Shown one piece after another: positions 1 through 10,350 of a stretch of 64,000 bases of DNA. Every line of letters begins with the position of its first letter. Position 1 is the stretch's first letter. Source of the DNA: Mrakia gelida (Eukaryota > Basidiomycota > Tremellomycetes > Cystofilobasidiales > Mrakiaceae); assembly GCA_024345305.1 (NCBI GenBank), contig BRON01000002.1:1550001-1614000 (forward strand). The letters run 5' to 3'. The translations under genes were made by a program, and so were the position numbers. The notes under the pieces are model-generated. The model ran no database searches, had not been told where the DNA came from, and was given only the letters and a program-made list of their open reading frames with translations.

Positions 1-9
1 CGCTCTTCA

Positions 10-1635
10 GAATCGCCATGTTCGGAACCTCGATCGGATTCACCCTTGGGGGTCTTACTGGAGATCGATTCGGAACTCCTGCTCCCTTCCAAGTCACGTA
101 CGCGAGCTTTCCTCGCCTCGCTCGGCTTTCGACGCGTCTTCTCACGCTGACCTCCTCCATCTCCTCTCCACAGCTTCTGCCTCCTAGTCTGCAGCACCCT
201 TTTCTCTCGATTCTGCCTTCCTTTTATCGCTCCCGCCGCTTCCATCGCTCCTATCCCGACCGAAGGAGAATCCGAGGACCCGAAGCCAGCCGCGAAGGAA
301 TCGATGTTTTCGTTCCTGCACTGCATGAAGGTCTTCTTGCCGACGGATCAGCCCGATGGACAAGGAGGAAGGTTCTGGGGTTTGACTCTTCTCGGTACTG
401 GTTGCTTCATGGCCGTTCTGGCCACCGCTTACGTCGTGAGTCCGCTCTTGACGCGTCGAACAAAAGCAACGAACGGAGCTGACCCGTTCTTTGCTCTTTG
501 ACCTCAGCCTCTGATGCTCCAGCTCACCGCCACGAACAGTTACGGCTTCCACTCTACCGAGAACGGGTACCTGTGAGTTTCAATTCCCCTTGACCTCATC
601 TCGAGCTCGACTCGTTCTGACGCGTCTCTTAATTTCCCCGTTCTTTCCCTCTCCTCTTCTTTCTTCCCAGCATGTCCCTCACCTCCCTTTCGCGAGCTCT
701 CTTCTTGAGTTTGGCCTTCCCTCGCATCATCGCCTACGGAAGGAAGCGCGCAGCTGCGTCAGCAGCAACCTCAACTTCCACCACTCCTACTCGTCCCCTC
801 TCCCCCGTCAAGGACGCCCTTCCGACCGAGCCTCGAGACTTCGAGTCCCACACCATCCTGGGGGCCGAAGAGGGAATGGAGGAGCCCGCCAACGTCGCTG
901 CTGCCATGCCTCCGACAGACGCGAAGCACGGATCTGGTTTCGATCTGACGTTCTTGAGATGGTCGTGAGTTTACAAGTTCGCTTTTCTCCCTCCTCCTAA
1001 GCTCTTGTTGAACCATCTTCGCCTCCTCCGCTTCTTTGCCTCTCCATCAGCATGGTCGTCGACGCCTGCCTCACCGCTTTGGTCGGGTTCTCGTCCGAGG
1101 GATGGTGAGTCGTTGTGCGGCTCCTTCGCATCTCGCCTTCGTTGACTGAAGGGAATTGGCGTTTCTGTACTTCTAGGCACATGATGCTCGCTGCTGGTAT
1201 CCTCCCTCTCGCTTCCGGCACCGCGCCTGCTGCTAAGGGATGCATGATGGAGATGGTCGCTCCGGAGAAGAAGGGAGACGCGCTGAGTGCCATCGCGTTG
1301 CTCGAGGTTCGCTCTTTCGCCCTTTCCTTCGTCGCCTGATCTTCACTCGTGCTGACTCCTGTAATTTCTCTCTTCCAGACTCTCGCCATGATCTCAACGG
1401 TATCTCTTTTCGGAGCTATCTTCGCTCAACTCAGCGAGCTTGGTCGCCCGAACGATGTTTTCTTCCTCAACGCTGTTCGTTCGATTTGTCGTCTCGCGAC
1501 CTCTTTGCCGAGTTGGAGAAACTGACCAGTAATATCTTCTTTCGATGAATCTCCCAGGGTACCGCTTTCATCGCAGCTATGGTCCTCCTCGCCGTTCGTT
1601 TCCCGAGGAAGCCACTGGCAGCGGGAGTCGTTTGA
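10..1635 (+). CDS. MFS transporter, 5'-truncated by window edge
   Basis: C-terminal part of a major facilitator superfamily membrane transporter; the substrate cannot be told. Eight exons can be chained in frame: about 10-97, 174-435, 508-572, 671-964, 1051-1104, 1177-1306, 1380-1474 and 1558-1635. The first visible exon starts after an apparent acceptor and carries FGTSIGFTLGGLTGDRFG, a typical loop/helix signature of the first half of an MFS protein. Later exons give several hydrophobic segments separated by a cytoplasmic loop (residues rich in Thr/Ser and Glu, 'EEGMEEPANVAAAMPP'), then helices around MLAAGILPLASG and MISTVSLFGAIFAQL. It ends in a short basic tail (VRFPRKPLAAGVV). The loop and helix order resembles tetracycline-resistance-type (TCR/Tet) fungal MFS proteins, but I could not fix the subfamily. 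The start lies upstream of base 1. Confidence 0.8.
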
Positions 1636-1880
1636 AGAGCCTCTGCGCGTTTCTTCACTAGCTAGACTTAGATTGTATCAGGGCGTTTATGTGCGATCGT
1701 TATACCTGGAAGCACTCAGGGTATCCGACATGTCCGAGAGTCAGAATGAATCGCTCGAACGGAAGACGAACCTCGACGCGTCGTCGCTTTTCGTCGTCTC
1801 TGTCGTCTCACCCTTCTCTTTCTCGCTCGAGTCAAGTTCAGCGAAAGGTACATACATCAAATCCCTACCCACTCAATCGA

Positions 1881-3222
1881 TCAAACAACGGAAAGCCGAG
1901 TCTCAAAAACAACAAAAGGAATGTGCGAAAGCGTCCATCGTCGTCGTCCCTCGTCGAACTCAAGCCTTCTTCGCGTACTTCTCCCACGAAACCGAGATCC
2001 CTCCAACTTTCCTGACGAGCCAGTTCGAGTGGACTCCCATCCTCTGACGACTCGTCGAGCGGCACCTTGGTTCTGGGTGACGGCGAAGCAGCTTCCGAAG
2101 GGACCGGCGGGCTGGGCGACGAGAGGGAGCGAAGGTCAGTTCGAGAGACGAAGAGGGAAGTGAGAAGAGAGAGGGTGGGAGAGAAGGGAGGAGACGAACG
2201 GCGTCGTTCTTGGCTCGGATGACGCAGGTTTGTCCGTCGGCTCCTCCGGTGCAGGCTGAGAGAGAGAAAGAAGGGAGAGAAGGGTGATCAGTTCTCGGAG
2301 AGAATCGAGACGACGACTCAGGGAGGGAGATTTGGAGAACGAACCAGTTCCAGCAGGGATGGTAGCCTCGACGGGGAAGTCCTCAGCGACGGCTCGAGAG
2401 AGACCGAGGAATCGACCGGGAACTGTATAGACGATAAGAGGAGCGGGAACGTCAGTAAACGAAGAGTCGACGAGCGAGAGGCAAGACTCGTCGAAGCGAG
2501 AAGATGAAGAAGAACGAACCGTTCTGCTGAACAGTCATGGCGACCCAGTCTCCTCCTTTTCCAGAGGGAGAGACTTCAAACTCGTAGGGGCCAGCTGCGA
2601 CGACGAGAAAAGGCGAAGGTGGTCAGCGAACGAGATGAGAAACGAGCAAGGAGACGAGGAAGAGACGCGACGAACCTCCGTCCTGGTTGACCTGGTGGAT
2701 CGTGGCGGAGACTTCGCCGTTGGGACCAGCCTGATGAGAGAAAGGAGAAGAGGTCGGAAGGAGTCAGATCGAGCTCGGGAGAGGCGAAAACGAGAAGGGG
2801 AGAACGGGAACCAAACTCACCGAGGGAACACCAGTCGAAGACTCGATGGCAGTCAGTTCCTGAGCGATGTTCACCTGGCCGTCGTCCTTGGTCTTTCCGC
2901 AGGTGTCATCTCGGATGACGGAGGTGTCGCCTGAGAGAAAGAAGATACAAAATCGAGAAGGAAGTCAGCGTCGAGCTGAAAAGGGAGAGAGAGAGAGAGC
3001 GAAACGCAACCAAACGAAACCAAACGAAACCAAACGAGACCGAACGAAAGACTCACCTTGAGCAGTCCTGGCACTTCCAGTATCTCGAGGAGTTCCGGGA
3101 GTGTTGGAGAATCCGGGAGTGGTGATTCCGTTGGCTCCCTTGACTTCAGTGACGAGACCGTGTCCAGAGACGAGCGATACGAGGGAGAGAGTGGCGAGAA
3201 CGGTGGAGAGGGAGAAGAACAT
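1881..3222 (-). CDS. Egh16-like (DUF3129) secreted protein
   Basis: Secreted protein of the Egh16/Gas1(Mas3)-like family (PF11327), known in plant-pathogenic fungi as appressorium or infection-stage proteins; molecular function unknown. The chosen ATG at 3222 starts a clear signal peptide (MFFSLSTVLATLSLVSLVSG) followed directly by the family hallmark HGLVTEVKGANG. Further exons give the conserved blocks TSVIRDDTCGKTKDDGQVN, ATIHQVNQDG, YEFEVSPSGKGGDW, CTGGADGQTCVIRAKNDA and GPFGSCFAVTQ, in family order. Seven exons separated by short introns are inferred; the first intron (about 2933-3056) contains a run of AACCAAACGA units. The last exon is read to a TGA at 1881; its C-terminal 40-odd residues are basic and look weakly conserved, so a final intron or different end is possible. 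It converges with the MFS gene, 245 bp away. Confidence 0.75.
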
Positions 3223-3356
3223 GATGAGGAGGTTTGAAGTGGAAGAAGGTGTGAAGGATGAGAAAGCTGAAGTTGATGAAGGATTGGTGAGATGGAGGAA
3301 GGAAGTATAGGTGAGACTGATGGAGGAGGAGAGGTGGAGGACGGAAGAGATGGTCA

Positions 3357-3388
3357 GTTCGTTCATTCGTTCGTTCGTTCGTTCGTTC
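3357..3388. repeat. (TTCG)n microsatellite
   Basis: Tandem TTCG/TTCA units just upstream of the Egh16-like gene, in its promoter or 5' leader. Simple repeat; likely length-polymorphic between strains. Confidence 0.85.
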
Positions 3389-3900
3389 TCTCCCTCCTGC
3401 CTCATCGCAGCTCTCGAGAAACAGACATCAGGAGAGAAAGGTATACTCACCCAGCTCAGGGATGTGATGAAAAAGAGGAAATGGAGGTTGGGTCTTGAAG
3501 CGCGAGTCGTGGATGGGAGAGAAAGGGAAGGAGGCCGACGGAAACCAGAAGCCAGGCGAAACAGACGCAGAAGGCAGGGAGAGGAGTGGTCACCGGGGGA
3601 GGAGGAGACTCGGTACTACTCCTTGAGATCCTGAGGCGATGCTTGTTTGTCGAAGGAAGAGACGAGCGACCGAGTCGTTAATTGAAGGGTTACCGTCGGG
3701 CTTGGTTCGTTTCATTGTCGCTCTGTTTCCTGATTGCTAGTTGAAGGTCGACGACGAGGAAAGGAATGGAGTTATCATTGAATACCTCAGTGATGCGACG
3801 AAGAAATCTGCTCCAAGCAAGATGCATTCACAAAGGGAACGAGAGAGAGCGACGACGCGCTCGGTTCCTTTCGCGTTGCGAAGTCGACGCGAGCCGTCTG
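3389..3900. other. Intergenic, upstream of Egh16-like gene
   Basis: Purine/pyrimidine-skewed sequence with short ORFs that look like chance. No RNA gene or repeat beyond the adjacent TTCG run is seen. It presumably holds the promoter of the Egh16-like gene, but no specific element can be named. Confidence 0.5.
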
Positions 3901-4545
3901 TCACCCTCCTTTGTTACGAGCAACAGAGCTGTCGCCGATGTGTTGAGATCCGAGAATGCCAAGAGCTCTAGGCCGAGAGCCGTGATGCGAGAAGGGCTGG
4001 GGGTCGAGAGAAGGAATGCGTCGCGAGAGGGAGACGAGTCGAGGGCGAGCTGGGAACGATCTTCTGAGCTGCTGTAGGACGTTTCGTTCAAAGATGTCTA
4101 CTCCTGACACACTGTTATTGACTCTGCCTAAAGACGATGGAAGGGAGAAAGAGCGGCGCAAAGGTCCTCTTCCAAACGGATCGGCCTCAACATCGATCCT
4201 CATCCTCCGAGACCCTCCTGTCCCTCTGTTCCAAGCCCGGTTGCTGCCCACAAGACCCAGAGAGTGACTCACCAGGTCTGATATCCGGATAAGCAAGCCG
4301 GAAATAGAACCTGCAAGCTTCCACTCTTCGAAAGCTGAAGCGAAGTGAAGGATGCGGAGGGAGGAGCCAGGTCGTCGAGTTTTGATGAGCTTGTAGAGCT
4401 CGTTCCAGAGTTGGAAGAGCTGGGTCTCACACCCGAGTTTCCTGTAGCCATCCCACATCTCTGTACAAAACTCCGAGATCGTAAAACGACCTACGAAGCT
4501 CATCAGCGCCTCGCAAAGAGGGGAAGGAGGATCGAAGGAGCTCAT
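3901..4545 (-). CDS. Hypothetical protein, doubtful
   Basis: Unrecognised open frame of about 214 residues. The first 91 residues (ATG at 4545, up to about 4273) look like real protein, with mixed hydrophobic and charged composition (SFVGRFTISEFCTEMWDGY, TQLFQLWNELYKLIKTRR, FEEWKLAGSISGLLIRI). At 4268-4272 a good donor (GTGAGTCAC read on the minus strand) follows, so the frame downstream may be intron or 3' UTR; the downstream part is basic and Ser/Arg-rich. No known domain is visible. It lies on the opposite strand just upstream of the CBP4-like gene and could share its promoter. Alternative: the whole frame is fortuitous, as long antisense frames are common in this base composition. Confidence 0.3.
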   Translation of the reverse strand: MSSFDPPSPLCEALMSFVGRFTISEFCTEMWDGYRKLGCETQLFQLWNELYKLIKTRRPGSSLRILHFASAFEEWKLAGSISGLLIRISDLVSHSLGLVGSNRAWNRGTGGSRRMRIDVEADPFGRGPLRRSFSLPSSLGRVNNSVSGVDIFERNVLQQLRRSFPARPRLVSLSRRIPSLDPQPFSHHGSRPRALGILGSQHIGDSSVARNKGG

Positions 4546-4816
4546 CCGTTCTTCCCTCCTTCGCCCCCCTCCCTCCTTCCTCCAAAGCAGCACTCCCAAA
4601 GTCACTCGAGCCTCGTGAGGTTCTCCTCCCCGCCCTCTCCTCTCCCATCCTCGAAATCAAGCAAACCGCGACGATGTGGTTGGTTGCTTCCCTCCCTCAG
4701 AGGACGTCACTCGACTCGTCGAAATCTCGCTTCTGCCCTCCTTCCCTTTCGACATCGACCACCTCTCTCCCTCTCTACACCTCTTTCGCACTTCCACACC
4801 TACCCTCGCCCTCACC

Positions 4817-5505
4817 ATGTCCGTCCAAATCCTCTGGGGTCGTTTCGCTATGATCATCGCTGCTAGTAAGCCCGCTCTCTCTCCCCACCCTCCTCTTCTT
4901 CTCCGTTCGTTCTCGTTCGTCGAAGCTCACCTCCTCCTTCCCTTCCTCCCCTTTCGTTCTTCTAGCGACCGGTCTCGGCTACCTCACCATGATCGGTACG
5001 GCCCTCCACCCAGCCCTTCTTGCGCGCCATCCCGTCTGACCTTTCGTTCTGGTTCGATTCGATTGTCGATGCAGCTGTGACCCCTTCTCCAGAAGCGTAC
5101 TACAATGTGAGCTCGACGACTCGACTTTCCTTCCTTCTTCTTCGCTCGTCTGCTCTTCCTTCCCTGCCTCGCTTTTGTCGCTCTCTCTTTGTTCGAAAGC
5201 TGACTCCACCCCTCGTTCGTTTTTGCCAGGCCCTGTCCCCCGAACTGAAGAAGAAGGTGGACGATCGGAAGAGAGAGATTGCTGAGGAGGCTGCTTCGAC
5301 TAAGATTCAGCAGGTTCGTTCCCAGCCGCCCTTTCTTACCTTTCTGCGAGGACTTCTGAGCTGACCATCGGTGCGTTTGGTCCTGATGTTGGGTGTTTGG
5401 TGTTTACAGGGCTTCAAGAAGAACACCCGGATCATCTGGGAGGCGGATAGGGAGCCTCAGATGGCGAAGGGGAGGACGGCCGCGTCGAGTAAATACGTCG
5501 AGTAG
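4817..5505 (+). CDS. CBP4: Cbp4-like cytochrome bc1 assembly factor
   Basis: Small mitochondrial inner-membrane protein that, in yeast, works with Cbp3/Cbp6 in early assembly of cytochrome b into complex III. Five exons (4817-4865, 4966-4995, 5075-5106, 5230-5313, 5410-5505) join in frame to 96 residues. An N-terminal hydrophobic segment (FAMIIAATTGLGYLTMIAV) is followed by the family-typical TPSPEAYYNALSPELKKKVD block, a charged helix with many Lys/Glu, and a basic Ser/Lys tail. Length, the single membrane span near the N-terminus and the 'P-x-P-E-x-x-Y-x-x-L-S-P-E-L' block fit the Cbp4 family; the assignment rests on motif recognition only. All introns have the GCTGAC-type branch. Neighbours give no functional hint. 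Confidence 0.68.
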
Positions 5506-5828
5506 GGAGGGAGGTCGCTGGCTCGCTGGCTTGTTTCTGGAAGTTCGAGGTGTGAGGGAGAGGTGATGTTGATGGTGGTGGGGGTTAGTAGTCGATCTCC
5601 TTTCGTTTTGTGGTGCTGGGGAGGGAGAAGGAGGGTGAGCTCTCTTCGCTTCGTTCTCGTTCTCGTTTCCCTTCTTTCTCTTTCTCGTCGTTCGTTCGTT
5701 TTGGCTTTGTAATTCTCTTTCTGTACCAGTATGATCCCACCCTCACCAAACCTATCTCTATAATGTGATTCGAACAAAACAAACGAAAACGACCTGCAAT
5801 CAATCCTCTCCTTCCCTCTTCGAGATCT

Positions 5829-7213
5829 CTACTTCTCCCCGACCCCCTTCAGCGCCTCCCCCGCCGTCCTCCTGAACCCCTCCAGCGCCTCCATCGCTCC
5901 TCCCTCCTCCATGCTCTTCCTAGCCATCGTCACCCCCTCCACGAATGTCGTCGCCTTCCCAGCGACCACCAGAACGGCCGACGCGTTGATGAGGATGAAG
6001 TCCCTTATCGCCTCGAACGACGGCGCAGGGGAAGAAGGGTCATTGGCGGTAGGGAAGATGGCTGGTGGGGCAGGAGAGTTGGAGAGGAGAGCGAGGAGGG
6101 TGATTGCGTTTTGAGAGGAGGGACCGCCTCGGACGGTGGAGAGGGCGTGGAGTGGGAGTCCGAAGTCGCGTGTTGGGTGGAGGGTTAAGGGGGTGATGAT
6201 GGAGTTTTCGAGGGACCAGGCCTAGGCGAGCGAGCGAGCGAAGGGGGCGGGAGAGTCAGTTTGTGGTGTTCTCGGGAGTCAGAGGAAAGGGGGGCAAGCT
6301 CGCGAAACGAAACGAAACGAAACGAAACGCGTTCTCGATTTGAAGCTCGACTCACCCAAGTCTCCCCCGCCGGACTAATCTCATCCAACCCTTCCTTCCC
6401 ACAAACGACCAAAGCCCTCTCCGTCCCCAACTCCCTCAGCGCCTCCGCAAACACCTCTCCAAGCGCAAACGAGTGCACTCCAATCACCATCCCCTGCGGT
6501 CTAGCTGGGTTGATGAGCGGTCCCAGAACGTTGTAGATGGTTCGGAAGGGGAGGGATTTCCTTATAGGAGCGAGGGTAGCCATGGAGGGGTGGTAGAGGG
6601 CTGCGAAGAGGAAGGCGAAGCGGGTGGTAGGGGTGAGGATGGTAGCGATGGACGAAGGAGGGAAGGTGAGAGGGCAGGAGAGGGAGAGGAGGAGGTCGGC
6701 GGAGCCGGAGGTGGAGGTTGAGGCTCGGTTGCCGTGCTGGTAGAAGTGAAAAACGACGAAAGCAAGCAGTCAGAACTGGTGCTGAGATGGTGAGGAAGCT
6801 GGTAGAGTGAGAAAACGGACCTTGCAAACGATCGCCCCAGCTCCAGCAGCTACGATAGCAGCACTCGTCGAGACGTTGAAAGTGTCGTGACCGTCTCCTC
6901 CTGTTCCTACGATGTCGACGACGACCTCCCCTTCTCCAAGCTCTAAGCGATCTATCTTGACTGAGTAGCTTCGCATGACCTTTGCGCAGGCAGCTACGAT
7001 GTCTGAGCGTTGATCTACTCCTGAGAGGGTGAGTCCAGCGAGGAAGGCTCCGATCTGAGCTTCGGAAGCTCCCGTCGGTCCTGAGGCGAGATGCTCAAAC
7101 GCTTGAGTAGCGAGCTCGGGAGTGAAGGTTGATGGGGAGGAGAGAAGATGCTTGAGGAGGGGTTTGAAGGTGTCGTGCGAGAGGAGGACGGGAGCGGAGA
7201 GAGGGAGGGACAT
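5829..7213 (-). CDS. TRP4: Anthranilate phosphoribosyltransferase
   Basis: Second step of tryptophan synthesis: transfers phosphoribose from PRPP to anthranilate; cytosolic. Three exons (6821-7213, 6356-6736, 5829-6221) give 388 residues, close to fungal Trp4. The helical N-terminal domain (residues about 1-85, with [15 protein letters not shown]) is followed by the glycine-rich PRPP/metal loop [18 protein letters not shown] at about residue 105-122. Later blocks include [16 protein letters not shown] (the conserved H-G-N-R/S motif), [31 protein letters not shown] and the C-terminal [18 protein letters not shown]. Catalytic landmarks all look intact. The start at 7213 is the only ATG giving a full N-terminal domain. 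Intron 2 (6222-6355) holds a (GAAAC)n run. It is head-to-head with the FAD monooxygenase gene. Confidence 0.95.
6303..6330. repeat. (GAAAC)n pentanucleotide repeat
   Basis: Five tandem GAAAC units inside TRP4 intron 2, bounded by CGCG. A similar (AACCAAACGA)n run occurs at about 3003-3046 in the first intron of the Egh16-like gene. Confidence 0.85.
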
Positions 7214-7593
7214 GGCGAGAGGAAGAGGAGGGCTGATGGATGGATGACTCGGTTGAGAGGGGAGGGAGAGGCGAGATCTAGATGGATTTTCATATGAAGA
7301 AGATGAAGAGAGTCAGCACGCTGGCAGAGATATGTATGAAGGAGCTTTAAGCTTACTTTGTAGAGGGTAAAAAGGTGAGTTTGATGTCGAGATGACTGTT
7401 GGAAGGGAAGGAAGGAGGAAGGAAAGTCGAGCTCGAAAAAGTCGAGACCAACCTCCTGCCCTTCCCTCCCTTCCTCCTCTGCTCTTGCAACGACCACGAC
7501 CTCAACGAACCTTTCTCACCTCGCTTCTCCCTCTCAGAGCTTGCTCTTACCCTCCCTCTTTCCTTTCCCTCCCCCGAAAACTCCCCTCCCGAG
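7214..7593. promoter_or_regulatory. Shared divergent promoter TRP4 / FAD monooxygenase
   Basis: 380 bp between two outward-pointing genes, with polypyrimidine tracts on each side leading to the start codons. An ATG at 7399 is in frame with the monooxygenase but would add a low-complexity 65-residue leader; I treat it as 5' leader. No defined operator (for example a GCN4-like TGACTCA) was identified with confidence, although TGACTC occurs at about 7235 on the minus-strand leader side. Confidence 0.45.
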
Positions 7594-9774
7594 ATGGCGT
7601 CCCTTGTCTCTCGGACGATCTCGAAAACTCCCCTCCCTTCTCGTCTCCCTCTCCTCCTCGTAGGATCCGGACTCGCCAACCTCACTCTCGCTCGTACTCT
7701 CCAAATCCACGGCTACTCGGATCCCGACTCCCACTTCCGAATTTTCGATCAATCCTCCCCTCACGCTCGTCGCCATCAATCCCTCAACCTCCAGACCTGG
7801 GCGACGGATCCCTTCGATGAGCTCCTTCGACGAGGCAAACCGCATCACGGCAAACACCCAGGATTCTTCGAGTCCTGCGCCGTAGACGCTCAGCATGGAG
7901 GGAAAGGCCACGTCAACATCGAAATTTCCAGCTTGAAGACGACCCAGAAGGTGACGGAGCTGGAGGAAGGCAGGAGCGTGAGGTACAAGAGGCAGGAGTT
8001 GGACGACATGATCAAGGGAGGGGTCAACGTAGAGCACAACAAGAAGTTCAAACGATTCGAGGAGGTCGTAGACGAGGAAGGAAGGTCGGCGATCAGGGCT
8101 TTCTTCGAGGATGGGACTTCGGTGTTGGGTTCTGCTATAGTAGCGGGCGATGGAATGCGTTCGACTGGTGAGCTCGAGCTTTCCCTTCCCCTTCCCTTCT
8201 GCCCGCTTTCTCTTCGCCTCGTCGCCTTCCTCTCAGCCGTCCCCGTAGCTCTCGCCTCTTCTCCTTATAGAAAAGAGCGCCCCAAACCTTCCGTATCTCT
8301 TTCGATATCCTCCTCGCTCTCGTTTCTCGCTTCTCAAAGCTAACCAACCCCCCTCCTTTTTCCTCCCCTTCTCCCCTCCCTCCCAGTCCGATCCCTCGTC
8401 CTCCCCACCATCACCCCCGAGGTCCACCCCCTCGTCGTCTACACCGGTCAAACCGATCTCCTCCCCCGCCAGATCATCGGCTCCAACGTTCGAGCCGTGG
8501 ACAACGTCATGCCAGCCTACCACCAACGAGCTCCCGAGAAGATCGACTGCCACTCGGTCTACGTCGGAAACAACGTCACCTTCATCTTCAGCAAAACCTA
8601 CCTCGACAGTGACGTCGCTCGAATCCAATGGACCTACGTCAGGAAGCCGAAGGGATACGTGGAGACGGACGAGGTCGTCGACGGCGAGACAGAGAGGAGG
8701 CTCAGCGTGCCGGAGGGAGTGGAGGAGGATCCGCTGTACAGGCCTAACAGGACGGCAGAGGAGGCCAAGATCATCCCTGATGCCCTGTGAGTTTTTTTTT
8801 CTCTTTTCATTTTCCGTTGCTCTTCTTCTTGGCCTTCTTCGGTCGTTTCGTTTCGTTCGTCGCGCGCGCGCGCGCCCACACTTTCTGACTCCCTCCCCTT
8901 CCCTTCTTTTCGGTTCGTTCGTTCTCAGCTACGACGAAATCAACGACCTCAAATCCACCGACGTCTTCCACTCTGACCTCCTCAACCTGGTCCAGGACGT
9001 CGAGGAAGGGACGGGGATCAAGAACTACCACTGGTTGATGCGTTCCGTCAAGTTCCCCAAGACGAAGGAGAAGCTCGATCAGCTCAAGGCTCAGGTGGAC
9101 GGGGGGGAGAAGGTTTTCTTCATCGGAGATGCGGCTCATGCTGCTCCTATTGGTGCGTTTTCGAACGAGTTTTGGGTGGGACGAGACGACGACGACGACG
9201 ACGACGACGCGTTCTTTCGTTTGCTCACGCTCTCTTCTTTCGCTTCCTCTTTTCTTCTTCTTCTTCGCTTTTTTCTTCACCTTCGTACGCTCTCCCAGTC
9301 CAAGGCACCTCCGGCTCCCACTCCCTCTACGACGGCTACGAACTCGGTCTCCTCCTCTCCAAAGCCTTCCGTTCCCAATCCCTCCCCTCCTTCCCTTCCT
9401 CCTCCCTCCTGCCCCCCTCCACCCCTTCCTCCCCTTACGCCCTCGCAGCCCTCGACGAGTTCGAATCCAACGACACCCTCGATCGATGGCGGACCGAGTG
9501 CGTCAGCAAGTCGGTAGGAGACCTCATGTCCCTCGTTCAGCCCCAGGAGAGGTGGGACGCGATTGGGCAAAAGGAGGGAGGGAGCGGAGGTGGGGGGTTG
9601 ACGGATGAGCAGAAAGAGTTGAGGAAGAAGGAGGAGGTGGTGGAGATGTTGGAGGAGTTGGCGGCGTGGCAGGTGGAGCAGGGGAAGAAGGTGGAGGAGG
9701 AGACGAAGAAGAAGGAGGAGGAGCAGAGGAAGTTGGAGAGGGAGAAGGAGAGGAACAGCGAGTTGATTGAGTAG
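7594..9774 (+). CDS. FAD-dependent monooxygenase (PHBH-type)
   Basis: Flavoprotein aromatic-ring hydroxylase-like enzyme; it would use FAD, NAD(P)H and O2 on an unknown aromatic or polycyclic substrate. Four exons (7594-8167, 8387-8786, 8929-9152, 9299-9774) join to 557 residues. The N-terminal Rossmann region reads LLLVGSGLANLTLARTL (about residue 16-32; a degenerate GxGxxG, with GSGLAN). The mid-region ends in VAGDGMRSTVRSL, the usual D-G-x-x-S block, and the second FAD motif VFFIGDAAHAAPIVQGTSG is canonical. The last about 60 residues are a Glu/Lys-rich coiled-coil tail not typical of the family. Intron 2 contains a CG-dinucleotide run (8861-8875) and intron 3 an (ACG)n run (9185-9210). 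It is divergent from TRP4; a role in anthranilate or indole metabolism is only a guess. Confidence 0.88.
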
Positions 9775-10350
9775 ATTATCAGGATGGAAGAACACCTTTT
9801 TTTTTGGTGCCGTAGACCTCGAAAGATTGGGGTTTCACTGACTAAGAGAAGGAAGGGCGAGGCGAGGCGAACGAACGCGTTGTTTCCGAACTCGAATGAG
9901 TTGCGGTTTGACGCGACTCTTGTTCGCTTGCGGCGAGACGAAGATGAGGGAACATATATTTGAGTACCAGCAGAGTAATAAATAGGGCGAAGAAGAGATC
10001 GAAAGACGGAGAGACGATCAAAAGGAGTGAAAAGAGTTCAACGCGAGCAGAGATTGAGATGGTCCGAATCGGACGAAACGAGCGAGAAAGGAAAGTGTAG
10101 TAACGGCACAACGTAACAGATAGATAGATAGATAGATAGACAGACGAAGGAATGAGGTTCCAAAGGAGTGGGAAGGTTGGGTTGGGGTTACAATCAAAAC
10201 AAAAAGGAAGGAGGAGCGAAACGAAACAACGAGAAACAAGAGTTCGAGAGTGATTGAAGGAGCAAATAGATAGGGAAAAGAGAGTCCAGTGTATACGAGA
10301 TGAGAAGGGTCCGTTTGAGAATGAGAGTCCGTGTCTATGCGAGACCTGAG
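9775..10350. other. Convergent 3' intergenic region with (GATA)n
   Basis: Space between two convergent genes, holding their 3' UTRs. It contains a GATA microsatellite at about 10119-10144 and AT-richer sequence (for example around 9950-9985). No gene or structured RNA was seen. Confidence 0.6.
10119..10144. repeat. (GATA)n microsatellite
   Basis: About six GATA/GACA units in the convergent intergenic region. Confidence 0.85.

Noticed and set aside
184..552. Minus-strand frame opposite the MFS exons
   Set aside because: Antisense shadow; the plus strand has hydrophobic helices and matching splice sites.
7399..7593. Upstream in-frame ATG for the FAD monooxygenase
   Set aside because: Would add a 65-residue low-complexity leader before the Rossmann fold; the ATG at 7594 has a better context and gives a normal N-terminus.
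8861..8875. CG dinucleotide run as a possible special regulatory structure
   Set aside because: Short simple repeat in the second intron of the monooxygenase gene; no evidence for function.
9185..9210. (ACG)n run read as poly-Asp coding sequence
   Set aside because: It lies inside intron 3 of the monooxygenase; splicing across it restores the GDAAHAAPIVQGTSG motif.
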